Shown piece after piece: positions 1 to 8,538 of a DNA stretch of 64,000 bases. Source of the DNA: Haladaptatus cibarius D43. GTDB lineage: Archaea; Halobacteriota; Halobacteria; Halobacteriales; Haladaptataceae. A model generated the notes under the pieces. It made no database searches. It saw only the letters and a program-made list of their open reading frames with translations, and was not told the origin of the DNA. The translations under genes were made by a program, and so were the position numbers. Location of the stretch: NCBI RefSeq assembly GCF_000710615.1, contig NZ_JDTH01000001.1, positions 620,001 to 684,000 of the forward strand, in the 5' to 3' direction. Position 1 is the stretch's first letter. Each line of letters starts with the position of its first letter.

Positions 1-128
1 AGGTGGCGAATCCGCTGTCGCCGGGCGAGGCATTCGCCATGATCGACCTCAAAGACCCAGAATTTGCGGCGAACGTCAACAACCAGTTTTCCTCGCGGTG
101 GGAGATGGCAGAACCGCTTCGTCTCTGA
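1..128 (+). CDS. 3' end of an unidentified protein (cut by window start)
   Basis: An open frame runs from the window edge to a TGA at 126-128 and gives 41 residues ending in SSRWEMAEPLRL. Its acidic, Asp/Glu/Asn-containing composition fits a haloarchaeal protein. Nothing in this tail identifies a family, and the start lies outside the window. It converges on the moaB-like gene 31 bases further on, so the two share a short intergenic region. Confidence 0.5.
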   Translation, partial: VANPLSPGEAFAMIDLKDPEFAANVNNQFSSRWEMAEPLRL

Positions 129-159
129 GGTTCGACTTTCCCCTTTTCCTTTCCGTTCT

Positions 160-825
160 CTACTCTCGCCCCGACAGTCCGACGAGGTGGCCGACTTCCG
201 GGAGTAGAATCTCTTCGATTCCGAGTCGAACTGCATTTTCACTGCCGGGGAGACAGCAGATGACGACGCCGTCCACGACGCCCGCCGTCGCCCGCGTTCC
301 GACGACTTTCGTTCCGATTTCGTCGTAGGAAAGCGTGCGAAACAATTCGCCGAATCCGGGCAGTTCCTTTTCGAGCAGCCGGGTCACCGCTTCGATGGTC
401 ACGTCGTCGGGCGTGACGCCGGTTCCGCCGGTCGTCACGACCACATCCATGTCCTTTCGTCCGACGAGGTTGTCCACGGTTTTCTGTATCGTGTCGTAGT
501 CGTCCGGAACGAGTTCCCGTGTCACCATGTCGTGGCCGTCCGCTTCGACCAGTTCGGCGATGGCGTCGCCCGCTGAATCTTCGTCCAGCGAGCGCGAGGA
601 CGAAACGGTGACGACGCCGACTCCGAGTTCGCCTTTATCGTGGGCGTGGTGGTGTTGGTGGTCGTCGTGGTCGTGTTTGGTATCGTCGTCGTTGTGCTGA
701 TGGTCGTCGTCTTGTCGTTCTTCGTTTTCGTTCCGTCCGTCACTTTCTTCAGCAGTTTCGTCTTCTGTCTCGTCCTCCTCGTCAACCGGTGCGCGGCGCG
801 TGTCGCGCGATTGAAAATCGACCAT
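160..825 (-). CDS. moaB: MoaB/MogA-family molybdopterin adenylyltransferase with His-rich N-terminal extension
   Basis: This MPT-binding protein should adenylylate molybdopterin during molybdenum-cofactor synthesis in the cytoplasm. The core starts near residue 65 (GELGVGVVTVSSSRS) and has the family's VVVTTGGTGVTPDDVT motif and a CCLPGSENAV segment. Before the core is a linker of about 55 residues that is almost entirely Asp, Glu and His, with a His cluster at about residues 52-62. That makes the protein longer than the usual 160-180 residues. The tract could bind or buffer metal, which is inference. The ATG at 825 is the only start that includes the linker. The gene stands alone and points away from the dehydrogenase gene. 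Confidence 0.9.
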   Translation of the reverse strand: MVDFQSRDTRRAPVDEEDETEDETAEESDGRNENEERQDDDHQHNDDDTKHDHDDHQHHHAHDKGELGVGVVTVSSSRSLDEDSAGDAIAELVEADGHDMVTRELVPDDYDTIQKTVDNLVGRKDMDVVVTTGGTGVTPDDVTIEAVTRLLEKELPGFGELFRTLSYDEIGTKVVGTRATAGVVDGVVICCLPGSENAVRLGIEEILLPEVGHLVGLSGRE

Positions 826-911
826 GGGTGGTCGTTTCCGTTGCGACCTCTAAAAATCGTCGGCGACTCCGTTGAGGTACAGTTTTAGCCCTCCCATCCG
901 ACATACCGCAC

Positions 912-1952
912 ATGAAAGCCGTCCAGTTCGAAGGACACGGCGGGACGGAGGTTATCGACTACGCGGAGTTCCCCGACCCGGAACCAGCACGAGATGAAGT
1001 TCTCATCGACGTGAAAGCGGGCGCGCTGAACCACTTGGACGTGTGGACGCGCAGAGGGCTTCCAGGCCTCTCGCTCGACATGCCGCACATCCCCGGCAGT
1101 GACGGAGCGGGCGAAGTCATCGACGTCGGCGAGGGCGTGACTCGCTTCGAACCCGGTGACAGAGTCGCCCTCTCGGCGGGCGTCAGTTGCGGAAAATGCG
1201 AGTTCTGCCGCCACGGCCAGCACTCGATGTGCGTGAAATACCACGTCATCGGCGAACACGTTCGTGGGATTCACAGCGAACTCGCCGTCATGCCCGAGGA
1301 CAACCTGCTTCCGGTTCCGGACGGCGTTTCGTGGGAAACTGCCGCCGCAGCGCCGCTCGTCTTCCAGACTGCGTGGCGCATGCTCCTGACTCGGGGTGAC
1401 GTTCGCCCCGGCGAGAAAGTGCTGGTTCTCGGCGCGTCCGGCGGTGTCGGCCACGCCGCCGTCCAAATCGCGGACTACGCCGGAGCGACGGTGTACGCGA
1501 CCGGCAGTAGCGAGGGGAAATTAGACCACGCGCGCGAACTCGGCGCGGACTACGCCATCAACTACGAGGACGACGATTTCGTCGAGCAAATCCGCGACTT
1601 GACCGGAAAGCGCGGCGTTGATGTCGTCGTTGACCACGTCGGCGCGGCGACGTGGCAGGACTCCCTCAAAAGCCTCGCCAAGGGTGGCCGGATTCTGACC
1701 TGCGGGGCGACCACGGGTGGACGACCGGAAACCGACATCAACCGCATCTTCTGGAATCAGTTGTCCGTCATCGGTTCCACGATGGCCTCCCACGGCGAGG
1801 CGGACGACGCGCTGGAACTGGTGTGGGACGGCACGTTCGAACCCAAAATCCGGGACGTGCTCCCGATGAGCGAGACGGCGCGCGCCCACGAAATGCTCGA
1901 AAACCGCGACGGGTTCGGGAAGGTCGTCGTCAAACCCGACAGTGAACTATGA
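912..1952 (+). CDS. Zinc-type medium-chain alcohol dehydrogenase/quinone oxidoreductase
   Basis: A medium-chain dehydrogenase/reductase of 346 residues. An N-terminal GroES-like domain carries the four-Cys structural-zinc loop (CGKCEFCRHGQHSMC, about residues 93-107). The nucleotide-binding Rossmann domain starts at VLVLGASGGVGHAAVQ (about 171). Substrate and cofactor preference cannot be read from the sequence. The family reduces or oxidises alcohols, aldehydes or enones with NAD(P)H. The stop codon overlaps the start of a small membrane-protein gene, so the two are probably translated together. The ATG at 912 starts the canonical MKAVQFEGHG N-terminus. Confidence 0.9.
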   Translation: MKAVQFEGHGGTEVIDYAEFPDPEPARDEVLIDVKAGALNHLDVWTRRGLPGLSLDMPHIPGSDGAGEVIDVGEGVTRFEPGDRVALSAGVSCGKCEFCRHGQHSMCVKYHVIGEHVRGIHSELAVMPEDNLLPVPDGVSWETAAAAPLVFQTAWRMLLTRGDVRPGEKVLVLGASGGVGHAAVQIADYAGATVYATGSSEGKLDHARELGADYAINYEDDDFVEQIRDLTGKRGVDVVVDHVGAATWQDSLKSLAKGGRILTCGATTGGRPETDINRIFWNQLSVIGSTMASHGEADDALELVWDGTFEPKIRDVLPMSETARAHEMLENRDGFGKVVVKPDSEL

Positions 1953-2149
1953 TGACTGAAAGCAGGGAGTTCGGACGAAGCGGCTGGATTCTGGTCGCCG
2001 TGATGGTGCTCGCGTTCATCATCGCGCCCCTCCTCATCTACATCAATCCGCCGTATCTGCCGTTCAAGTTCGCGTACATCGTGGTGCCGCTGGTTCCCGC
2101 GATTCTCCTCGGCGCGACTGCGGTGTGGGCCGCCCAGCGCAAAACGTAA
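1949..2149 (+). CDS. Small two-helix membrane protein
   Basis: A 66-residue protein with two hydrophobic segments (about residues 13-31 and 41-61) separated by a short Pro-rich turn (NPPYLPFK) and a basic C-terminus (AAQRKT). The start ATG overlaps the stop of the dehydrogenase gene (ATGATGA; 1949 or 1952), an arrangement typical of coupled translation. No family recognised. Small membrane proteins of this type are common at the ends of haloarchaeal operons. Confidence 0.75.
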   Translation: MMTESREFGRSGWILVAVMVLAFIIAPLLIYINPPYLPFKFAYIVVPLVPAILLGATAVWAAQRKT

Positions 2150-2195
2150 ATCGGAAAATCCACAAACTTTTCACCGTGTGGCGTAATCACATGCC

Positions 2196-2921
2196 ATGAG
2201 TGTTATCCACGTTAAAGACCAACACGATGGGGCGTCCTATCGGCAGGTCGAACTCAAACTGTGGCATCCCGGTTGTTGGACGCTGGAAGTGACCGACGAG
2301 TACGACGGAACCCACATTCTGGAAAAATCGCTCTATCCGACCGATGAAACGGTCAAGGGCGATTTCATTCTCGTCTCGGAGAGCGACCACGACATCGAAA
2401 CGTTCGTGCAAGCCATCGACGCCCACCGGGTCGTCGAGAGCACGGCCATCCTGAAAGACGGCGGAAATCGCGCCCGCGTCGTCGTCACCTACGAGCGCGC
2501 GTCCAGCATCGTCCCCGAAATCGTCAACTCGGAGTTTATGCCCATCGAACCGGTTCACATCACGGGCGGGTACGAACAGTGGACTGTCCTCGTCCGCGCA
2601 GATCGACTGGAATCCGTGTTCGCCCGCCTCGAAGAGGAGTACGACGTTACGCTGGAAGCTATTCACGAGGTGAACCCCCACGACAACGTCGAATTTGCCG
2701 ACACCAGTGACCAGATTTATGACTCGCTTTCCGCGCGCCAGACGGAATGCCTGTTCGAGGCGCACGATGCAGGCTACTACAACTGGCCCCGTGAGATATC
2801 GGCGAACGACATCGCGGACGATTTCGGTATCAGCGGCCCGACGTTCCTCGAACACCTTCGAAAAGGCGAACAGAAAGTGCTCGACGCATTCCTGACGAAA
2901 CTCGCCGGACGGAACTACTAA
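2196..2921 (+). CDS. Bat-type helix-turn-helix transcriptional regulator
   Basis: A 241-residue protein of the haloarchaeal bacterio-opsin-activator class. Residues 1-180 form an alpha/beta input region. Residues about 183-235 form the HTH_10 DNA-binding domain, with the characteristic SARQTECLFEAHDAGYYNWPR start and the recognition helix region ISGPTFLEHLRKGEQKVL. It has no GAF or PAS motif that I can recognise. It lies alone between the small membrane-protein gene and the S9 peptidase gene, both on the same strand, with about 75 bp before the peptidase. Control of the downstream peptidases is possible but only inferred from position. Confidence 0.85.
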   Translation: MSVIHVKDQHDGASYRQVELKLWHPGCWTLEVTDEYDGTHILEKSLYPTDETVKGDFILVSESDHDIETFVQAIDAHRVVESTAILKDGGNRARVVVTYERASSIVPEIVNSEFMPIEPVHITGGYEQWTVLVRADRLESVFARLEEEYDVTLEAIHEVNPHDNVEFADTSDQIYDSLSARQTECLFEAHDAGYYNWPREISANDIADDFGISGPTFLEHLRKGEQKVLDAFLTKLAGRNY

Positions 2922-2997
2922 CGTACCAAAAATGTATTCGATTCGAACCCTCGTCGGATTGGGAATCGCTTTGAGGGTGTGCGTAAATTAGGTTGGT

Positions 2998-4974
2998 ATG
3001 CCATCGAACCTCACTCTCTCTGATGTGCTCGATGTGGAGTATCCTGCTCCCCCTTCGTGGTCTTGCGACGGTGAGTTTCTCGCCGTCACGCTGTACGAAG
3101 ACGACGGAAAAGCCCTGTTCGTCTCCGACCGAACCGGAGAACGGACGTGGCGGTTCTCACCCGAAAACGGCTTCGTCACCGAAATTTCGTGGTCGCCGAC
3201 TGCCGCGGAACTGCTCGTCGCCACGGACGACGGTGACCTCTTTTTGGCCGACCCGAACGGACAGACGACCAGCAGACTCATCGCCGGGCCGGACGACCGA
3301 GAGGCCTACACGTGGTCTTCCGACGGGTCGCGGTTCGCGTTCTACCGCGATGGCCGCCCCGTCGTCCGCGACGTTGCGACCGGCAGCGAACGAACCTACG
3401 ACGTGCCGGAGCGCGGCCCGTTCCTCGCCAAATCTCGAATGTTCGCGTGGTCTGACGACGATACACATCTCGCCTACCGGTTCGTTGACGACGAAACGAC
3501 GCAGGTCGGCGTCGTCTCCGTCGAAACCGGCGAATTGGTGTGGCGCACCCGCGACACGATGTCGAGTCACAGTCCGACGTGGTTAGCCGACGGTCGAGTC
3601 GTCTTCGACCAGCGAGGCGAAGGCGGACGCGTCCGGCGAATCGTCGCAGCTGACCCGGAGGACGGCGAGGAAATCGTTCTCGCGCGGGAAATCGACCGCG
3701 AACGCGGCGTCGTCTCGCAGGGTGCACCCGAAGTCTCACCCGACGGAACAAAAGTAGCACTCGCCCTCCCGCTCGACGGCTGGGACCACATTCACGTCGT
3801 GGACACAGAAACCGGCGAACGAACGCAACTCACGGAGGGAACGTTCGAGGACAAGGGCGTCGCCGACGAGACGCCGCAGTGGATTGACGACGAAACCCTC
3901 GTGTTCGCCTCGAATCGAAACGATTTCGGAGAACGCCACATTTACTCCGTTACGCTTTCCGGAGGAATCGAATCCCTCGTCGAAACGTCGGGCACGAACG
4001 TGTATCCAAGACCGTCGCCGTCGGGCGATAGTCTTGCGTATCTGCACGCGGACGCCCAGCGCTCGCCGGAAATCCGCGTCGATACCGTTGATACGAATGA
4101 CGGAACCCATCGACTTACCCGGTCCGCAATCGAATCGTGGCCGATTTCGCCAATCGACCCCGAAAGCATCGAGTTCGAAAGTGCAGGACGATGTATCGAC
4201 GGCTATCTGCTTGATCCGCGAAAATCGGATGCAGTTGCGGACGACGCGACAGACCTCCCCGCAGTCGTCTGCGTCCACGGCGGCCCCATGCGGCAAATGC
4301 GCGATGGCTGGCATCCCTCGCGGTCGTACAGCCTCTTCTACACGTTCCACCAGTATCTCGCGGAGAAGGGCTACGTCGGCCTGTTCGTCAACTACCGCGG
4401 CGGAATCGGCTACGGACGGGAGTTCCGCCAAGCCATCGCGGGCGTCCGCGGTGCGGACGAAATCGAGGACGTGGCACGAGCGGGCGAGTACCTGAAGGGA
4501 CTCGACTACGTCGATGCCGATTCGGTCGCCGTCTGGGGACTCTCGTATGGTGGCTACGCCACGCTCCAAGTCCTCGGCACGCACCCGGACGTGTTCGCGC
4601 TGGGAATCAACCTCGCCGGACTCGCCGACCTCGAACTGTACCGCGACTGGGCCGAGGAAACCAAATATCCGCGCGCCGCCTCCGCGGAAGTGCTCCGGAT
4701 GGGCGGCGAACCGTGGGAGGTGCCCGACCGCTGGGCCGAAGCATCGCCCGCGACGCACATGGACAACTACGAAGTTCCGCTCTACAACTTCCACGGAACC
4801 GGCGACCGGTACGTCAACTTCGAGCAGTTAGACCTCGTGGTCGAAAGCCTGACTGACCTCGGCAAGGAGTTCGACGCCGATTACTATCCCGACGAGAACC
4901 ACGTGTTCTCGAAGCGAGCGACGTGGGAACGAACCCTGAAGAAAGTCGAGCGGGCCTTGGAGATGGAACTGTGA
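2998..4974 (+). CDS. S9-family serine peptidase (acylaminoacyl-peptidase/prolyl oligopeptidase type)
   Basis: A 658-residue cytoplasmic peptidase. Residues 1-380 are beta-propeller-like repeats (WSPDG-type blades such as WSCDGEFLAV, WSSDGSRFAF, VSPDGTKVAL). The rest is an alpha/beta-hydrolase domain. Catalytic residues can be placed as Ser516 in GLSYGGYATL, Asp603 in HGTGDRYVNF and His635 in DENHVFSKR. The family cleaves short peptides, often N-acylated or after particular residues. There is no signal peptide. Its stop overlaps the GTG start of the M55 D-aminopeptidase gene by four bases (GTGA), so both enzymes are probably made together and act on the same pool of small peptides. Confidence 0.93.
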   Translation: MPSNLTLSDVLDVEYPAPPSWSCDGEFLAVTLYEDDGKALFVSDRTGERTWRFSPENGFVTEISWSPTAAELLVATDDGDLFLADPNGQTTSRLIAGPDDREAYTWSSDGSRFAFYRDGRPVVRDVATGSERTYDVPERGPFLAKSRMFAWSDDDTHLAYRFVDDETTQVGVVSVETGELVWRTRDTMSSHSPTWLADGRVVFDQRGEGGRVRRIVAADPEDGEEIVLAREIDRERGVVSQGAPEVSPDGTKVALALPLDGWDHIHVVDTETGERTQLTEGTFEDKGVADETPQWIDDETLVFASNRNDFGERHIYSVTLSGGIESLVETSGTNVYPRPSPSGDSLAYLHADAQRSPEIRVDTVDTNDGTHRLTRSAIESWPISPIDPESIEFESAGRCIDGYLLDPRKSDAVADDATDLPAVVCVHGGPMRQMRDGWHPSRSYSLFYTFHQYLAEKGYVGLFVNYRGGIGYGREFRQAIAGVRGADEIEDVARAGEYLKGLDYVDADSVAVWGLSYGGYATLQVLGTHPDVFALGINLAGLADLELYRDWAEETKYPRAASAEVLRMGGEPWEVPDRWAEASPATHMDNYEVPLYNFHGTGDRYVNFEQLDLVVESLTDLGKEFDADYYPDENHVFSKRATWERTLKKVERALEMEL

Positions 4975-5819
4975 ACGTCTTCGTCTCCGCCGACATGGAA
5001 GGCATCACGGGCATCGCCGACCCGCGCGACGTGGTGAAAGGCGAATTCGACTACGACGCTGGCAGGGAACTGATGGTCGGCGACGTGAATGCCGCGGTAG
5101 CGGGGGCAGTCGCGGGCGGGGCGGAACACGTTCTCGTCAACGATTCTCACTCTTCGATGACGAACCTCTCCCGGTGCGCACTCCACGACTCTGCCCGCCT
5201 GATTCGCGGCGGAACCAAACCACGGTCGATGATGCAGGGACTCACCGCAGACCACGACGTTGCCTTCTTCGTTGGCTATCACGGCAAAGCCGGAACCCAA
5301 AAAGCAGTCCTGAATCACACCTTCTACCCGCAGATACTCGTCTCGCTTCGCGTGAACGACGCCGAAGTCGGCGAACTCGGTTGGAACGCCGGACTCGCAG
5401 GCTCGCTCGACGTTCCCGTCGGCCTCGTGACGGGCGACGACGCAACCGAAGTTGAGGCCCGCGACGAACTGGAAGACGTAGAAACTGCGGTCGTCAAGGA
5501 CGGAATCGACCGCTTCACCGCTGATTGTCTTCCACCCGAAGACGCCCGCGAGCAGATTCGAACCGCCGCGGAGCGAGCGGTTCGGCGGGTCGGAGACGAA
5601 GGCAACGAATTTTCCCAACCTGTGCCGGACGAACCGGTCGCTATCGAGGCCGACTGGGCCACGACGAATCAGGCCGCACGTTCGGCGGGGCTTCCGTCGG
5701 TCGAACGAATCAGCGGGCGGACGACGCGCGTCGAAGGCGATGGCTACGCTGACGCCTTTGACGCATCGGTGGCGATGCTCCGTGCCGGCGGCGCGGGGCG
5801 GAATGAGTGGTACGGGTAA
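4971..5819 (+). CDS. dppA: M55-family D-aminopeptidase (DppA-like)
   Basis: A zinc aminopeptidase of the DppA family, which in Bacillus subtilis removes N-terminal D-amino acids such as D-Ala from peptides and is encoded with the dipeptide ABC transporter. The protein opens with NVFVSADMEGITG (metal-binding Asp/Glu) and continues with LVNDSHSSMTN, GYHGKAGTQ and VGLVTGDD, all family signatures. The GTG at 4971 is chosen because it gives this canonical N-terminus and a four-base overlap with the S9 peptidase stop. An upstream ATG at 4923 would add 16 residues encoded inside the S9 gene. Length is about 282 residues, normal for the family. It converges on the ABC-transporter operon, which also ends in a DD-peptidase gene. 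Confidence 0.9.
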   Translation: MNVFVSADMEGITGIADPRDVVKGEFDYDAGRELMVGDVNAAVAGAVAGGAEHVLVNDSHSSMTNLSRCALHDSARLIRGGTKPRSMMQGLTADHDVAFFVGYHGKAGTQKAVLNHTFYPQILVSLRVNDAEVGELGWNAGLAGSLDVPVGLVTGDDATEVEARDELEDVETAVVKDGIDRFTADCLPPEDAREQIRTAAERAVRRVGDEGNEFSQPVPDEPVAIEADWATTNQAARSAGLPSVERISGRTTRVEGDGYADAFDASVAMLRAGGAGRNEWYG

Positions 5820-6040
5820 CAGCGGTCGTTCGCGGGTGGCGGTGGCCCGATGCCGACAATTCGGATTTCCGGTTTACCGTTTCGGGTTCGACGGACGGCG
5901 TGCTCTGCTTTGAAACGCGTTCGGTAGTCGTGATGGCAAAGAAACACCAGTAGCACTGCTGAAATCACTGACCAAACGACCACTCGAATACTACGCATCG
6001 CTCCTTGTTGGCCGCTTCCTCAAACAAAAACTTCCGTCCC

Positions 6041-7261
6041 TCAACCGGCCAGTTCCCGCACAAAATCGTCAATCGTCTCTCGTGCGTCCTCCTCGTCCTC
6101 GCCGGTCAATCCACCCAGAAGCACGGAAAACATTACGTCGTTGTTTCCGCCATTCCGACGAACGATTCCCGAAAGGGTTCTGCTCCCCGTAAGCGTCCCC
6201 GTTTTTGCCCTGATTTCACAATCCACATCGGACAGTCGCTCTTCCAGCGTCCCCTTGCCGGGGTGCGGAAGCGAGTCGAAAAACGTGTTCGACCACGGCT
6301 GTTTTTCGACCCATTCGAGAACGCGAACCAATCCCCGAGCGGAAACCAGGTTGTACCGCGACAGGCCGGAACCGTCCCGGATTCTGGCCCCGCCTGCGTC
6401 ACGGATTTCGAGAAACTCGCTCACGACTGTCTCCCATTCGTTCCACGAACCGTCGCCGCGAACCTCGCGGGCGACGGTTCTGGCGAGTTGCTCCGCGAGG
6501 AAATTGTCCGACGGGACGTTCATCTCCCGAACGAGTTCGGAAACGGGCGGCGATTTCACGGTCGCAATCGTCTCTCCTGAATCCGAATTTCGGGAAATCA
6601 GCAGTCCGCTCGTGTGATTAATTCCCGCCGCTTCCAGTGTATCCCGAAACGCGAGCAGGCAGTGACGAACTGGGTCGACGACCGGAACGGTTTCCGTTTG
6701 CGGTTCGTCAGGCGGTTGTCCCTCGATTCGGATTTCGTCCTCGTCTCGAAAGACGCGTAGTTCGTCAGCAGACGGGTCGAACTCCGCGACGATTTCGGTC
6801 GTGTTCTGTTTCGGGGTGACTTCGATGTCGGTGCCGGACACCGTCACCGAAACCGTATTGCCGGACAGCGCGAGTGCCGTGCTTTCCGCGCCGTAGCCGT
6901 ATTTTCCATCCTCCCACATCCATCCCGGCCCGCGGGATGCTTCGGAGAAGCATCCCACGTCGGCGACGAGGTTCGTGACCGTCTCGATATCCTCGTTTCG
7001 GACGCGCTCCGCGAGTATAGACAGTTGCGATGACGAGAGCGAGGGATTCCCTCGTCCTCGAAGGACGAGGGAATCCCCATCCCTGAAAACGCCCGTTTCG
7101 AATCGGTAGTCCGGGCCGAGATGGTGCAACGCGAGCGCGGCGGTGAGCAATTTCGTGTTCGACGCTGGCGGGAGCGGCACGTCCGGGTCGTGTGCGACGA
7201 GTTCGTCGCCGCCGAGTTTCCGCGCCAGCACGCTCGATGCGAAACTGTCGGAGTTCACCAC
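6041..7261 (-). CDS. S13-family D-Ala-D-Ala carboxypeptidase/endopeptidase (DacB/PBP4-like)
   Basis: A penicillin-recognising serine peptidase with all three active-site motifs: SxxK in PPASNTKLL (about residue 34), SxN in PSDNFLAEQ, and KTG in AKTGTLTG. The family hydrolyses the terminal D-Ala-D-Ala bond or DAP cross-links of murein peptides. There is no signal peptide: the protein starts almost at the fold, so it should be cytoplasmic. It is the last gene of the dpp operon. The start is one of two tandem GTG codons (7261 or 7258), the second overlapping the stop of the ATPase gene as GTGA. Haloarchaea have no murein, so an imported D-amino-acid peptide is the likely substrate (inference). 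Confidence 0.88.
   Translation of the reverse strand: MVNSDSFASSVLARKLGGDELVAHDPDVPLPPASNTKLLTAALALHHLGPDYRFETGVFRDGDSLVLRGRGNPSLSSSQLSILAERVRNEDIETVTNLVADVGCFSEASRGPGWMWEDGKYGYGAESTALALSGNTVSVTVSGTDIEVTPKQNTTEIVAEFDPSADELRVFRDEDEIRIEGQPPDEPQTETVPVVDPVRHCLLAFRDTLEAAGINHTSGLLISRNSDSGETIATVKSPPVSELVREMNVPSDNFLAEQLARTVAREVRGDGSWNEWETVVSEFLEIRDAGGARIRDGSGLSRYNLVSARGLVRVLEWVEKQPWSNTFFDSLPHPGKGTLEERLSDVDCEIRAKTGTLTGSRTLSGIVRRNGGNNDVMFSVLLGGLTGEDEEDARETIDDFVRELAG
7043..7077. repeat. Perfect 16-bp inverted repeat with 3-base loop inside a coding sequence
   Basis: The arms 7043-7058 and 7062-7077 are exact reverse complements around the loop CGA. The sequence lies in frame within the S13 peptidase gene, where it encodes the stretch around GDSLVLRGRGNPSLS. 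A 16-bp perfect stem is much longer than chance pairing in coding DNA. Confidence 0.9.
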
Positions 7262-8538
7262 GAGAAGGCCTCTCGGTCGTCGCTGTCGATGTGACAGGCC
7301 GACAGGTGGCCGTCATCGACGGATTCCAGTTCCGGGACGTGTGCTTCGCAGGGAGAGAGATATTCGGAAAGCACGGACTGTGCTTCGTTCCAGTTTCCGC
7401 CCGCCGCGTGCGAAACGGCCCGCTCCACGGTTTCCTCGACTCGTGCCGGAAGGTTGCCCTCGAAGTAGTGTGCTCGAACCGACGCTGGGTCGGCGTCGGT
7501 TTGTAGCGTTTCGTCGCGCATGTCGCCTCTGAGTTCCATGTACTCACGGTACTCATTCCGAGTGAACGGGTCGGGAACGATGAGCGACGGACAGCGCGTG
7601 TGGAACTTACACCCGGATGGCGGGTCGCTCGGACTCGGCACGTCGCCGACCAGTTTCGATTCGACGCCGCGAGTGCCGGGGTCGGGGTTCGGCACCGAAT
7701 CCAGCAGGGCGCGGGTGTAGGGGTGATGTGGCTCCGTAAACAGCCTGTCAACCGGGCCGGTTTCCACGAAATCGCCGAGGTACATCACGGCAACGCGGTC
7801 TGCCACGTTCCGGATCACCGAGAGATCGTGCGTGATGAACAGGTAGGTTAGTCCGTACTCCTCCTGTAAATCCTGCATCAGCGAGAGGATTTGGGCCTGC
7901 ACGCTCATATCCAATCCACTCACCGGTTCGTCCGCGATGACGAGGTCTGGGTTAATCGACAGCGCTCTTGCGAGATTGATTCGCTGGCGCTGGCCGCCCG
8001 AAAACTCGTGCGGATAGCGTCCGTAATGCTCCTCTTTCAATCCGACCTGTTCGAGTAGTTCGCGGATGCGCTCCCGGCGCTTTGCTTCGTCCCATCCTGC
8101 CGCTTCCAGCGGGTCGGCGATGATGTTCCCGACTTTTCGGCGCGGGTTCAGACTCGACTGTGGGTCTTGGAACACCATCTGGGCGTTCCGCCGAAACCCC
8201 CGTTTTGCGCCGCTGTCGAACGTCGTGGTTCGCGTTCCGCGAAATTCGACCGCCCCATCGGTCGGTTCGGTCAGACCGAGCAAGGTTCGCGCGAGCGTCG
8301 ATTTGCCACAGCCGGATTCGCCGACGACGCCCAGCGTCTCGCCGGGATAGAGGTCGAAACTGACGCCATCGACCGCTCTCACACTCTTGTCGTCCAGTTC
8401 GAGCGGAAATCCGCCGTCGGAACTCCACCGAATCGAACTGATGAAGCCGGTGTTGACCGGGAAATGTTTTTTCAAGTTCTCGACTCTAAGCAGTGGTTCG
8501 TCCGATTCTTGGGGTCGTTGCTGAAGGCGTTGACTCAT
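7255..8538 (-). CDS. dppF: Peptide ABC transporter ATPase (DppF/OppF type)
   Basis: A 427-residue ATP-binding subunit of a dipeptide/oligopeptide importer. Motifs in order: Walker A GESGCGKSTLAR, Q-loop in MVFQDPQSSLNPRRK, signature SGGQRQRI, Walker B DLVIADEPVSGLD. The C-terminal oligopeptide-transporter extension has a Cys pair in GCKFHTRCP, which in this family can carry an iron-sulfur site. The extra tail of about 100 residues is longer than in bacterial DppF. Its start overlaps the dppD stop by four bases, and its stop overlaps the start of the S13 peptidase gene. Confidence 0.93.
   Translation of the reverse strand: MSQRLQQRPQESDEPLLRVENLKKHFPVNTGFISSIRWSSDGGFPLELDDKSVRAVDGVSFDLYPGETLGVVGESGCGKSTLARTLLGLTEPTDGAVEFRGTRTTTFDSGAKRGFRRNAQMVFQDPQSSLNPRRKVGNIIADPLEAAGWDEAKRRERIRELLEQVGLKEEHYGRYPHEFSGGQRQRINLARALSINPDLVIADEPVSGLDMSVQAQILSLMQDLQEEYGLTYLFITHDLSVIRNVADRVAVMYLGDFVETGPVDRLFTEPHHPYTRALLDSVPNPDPGTRGVESKLVGDVPSPSDPPSGCKFHTRCPSLIVPDPFTRNEYREYMELRGDMRDETLQTDADPASVRAHYFEGNLPARVEETVERAVSHAAGGNWNEAQSVLSEYLSPCEAHVPELESVDDGHLSACHIDSDDREAFSW

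Noticed and set aside
5744-5998. 84-residue minus-strand ORF with one hydrophobic segment
   Set aside because: It overlaps the end of the D-aminopeptidase gene, ends in Pro/Ser/Ala low-complexity sequence and shows no conservation signal. A short membrane peptide cannot be fully excluded.
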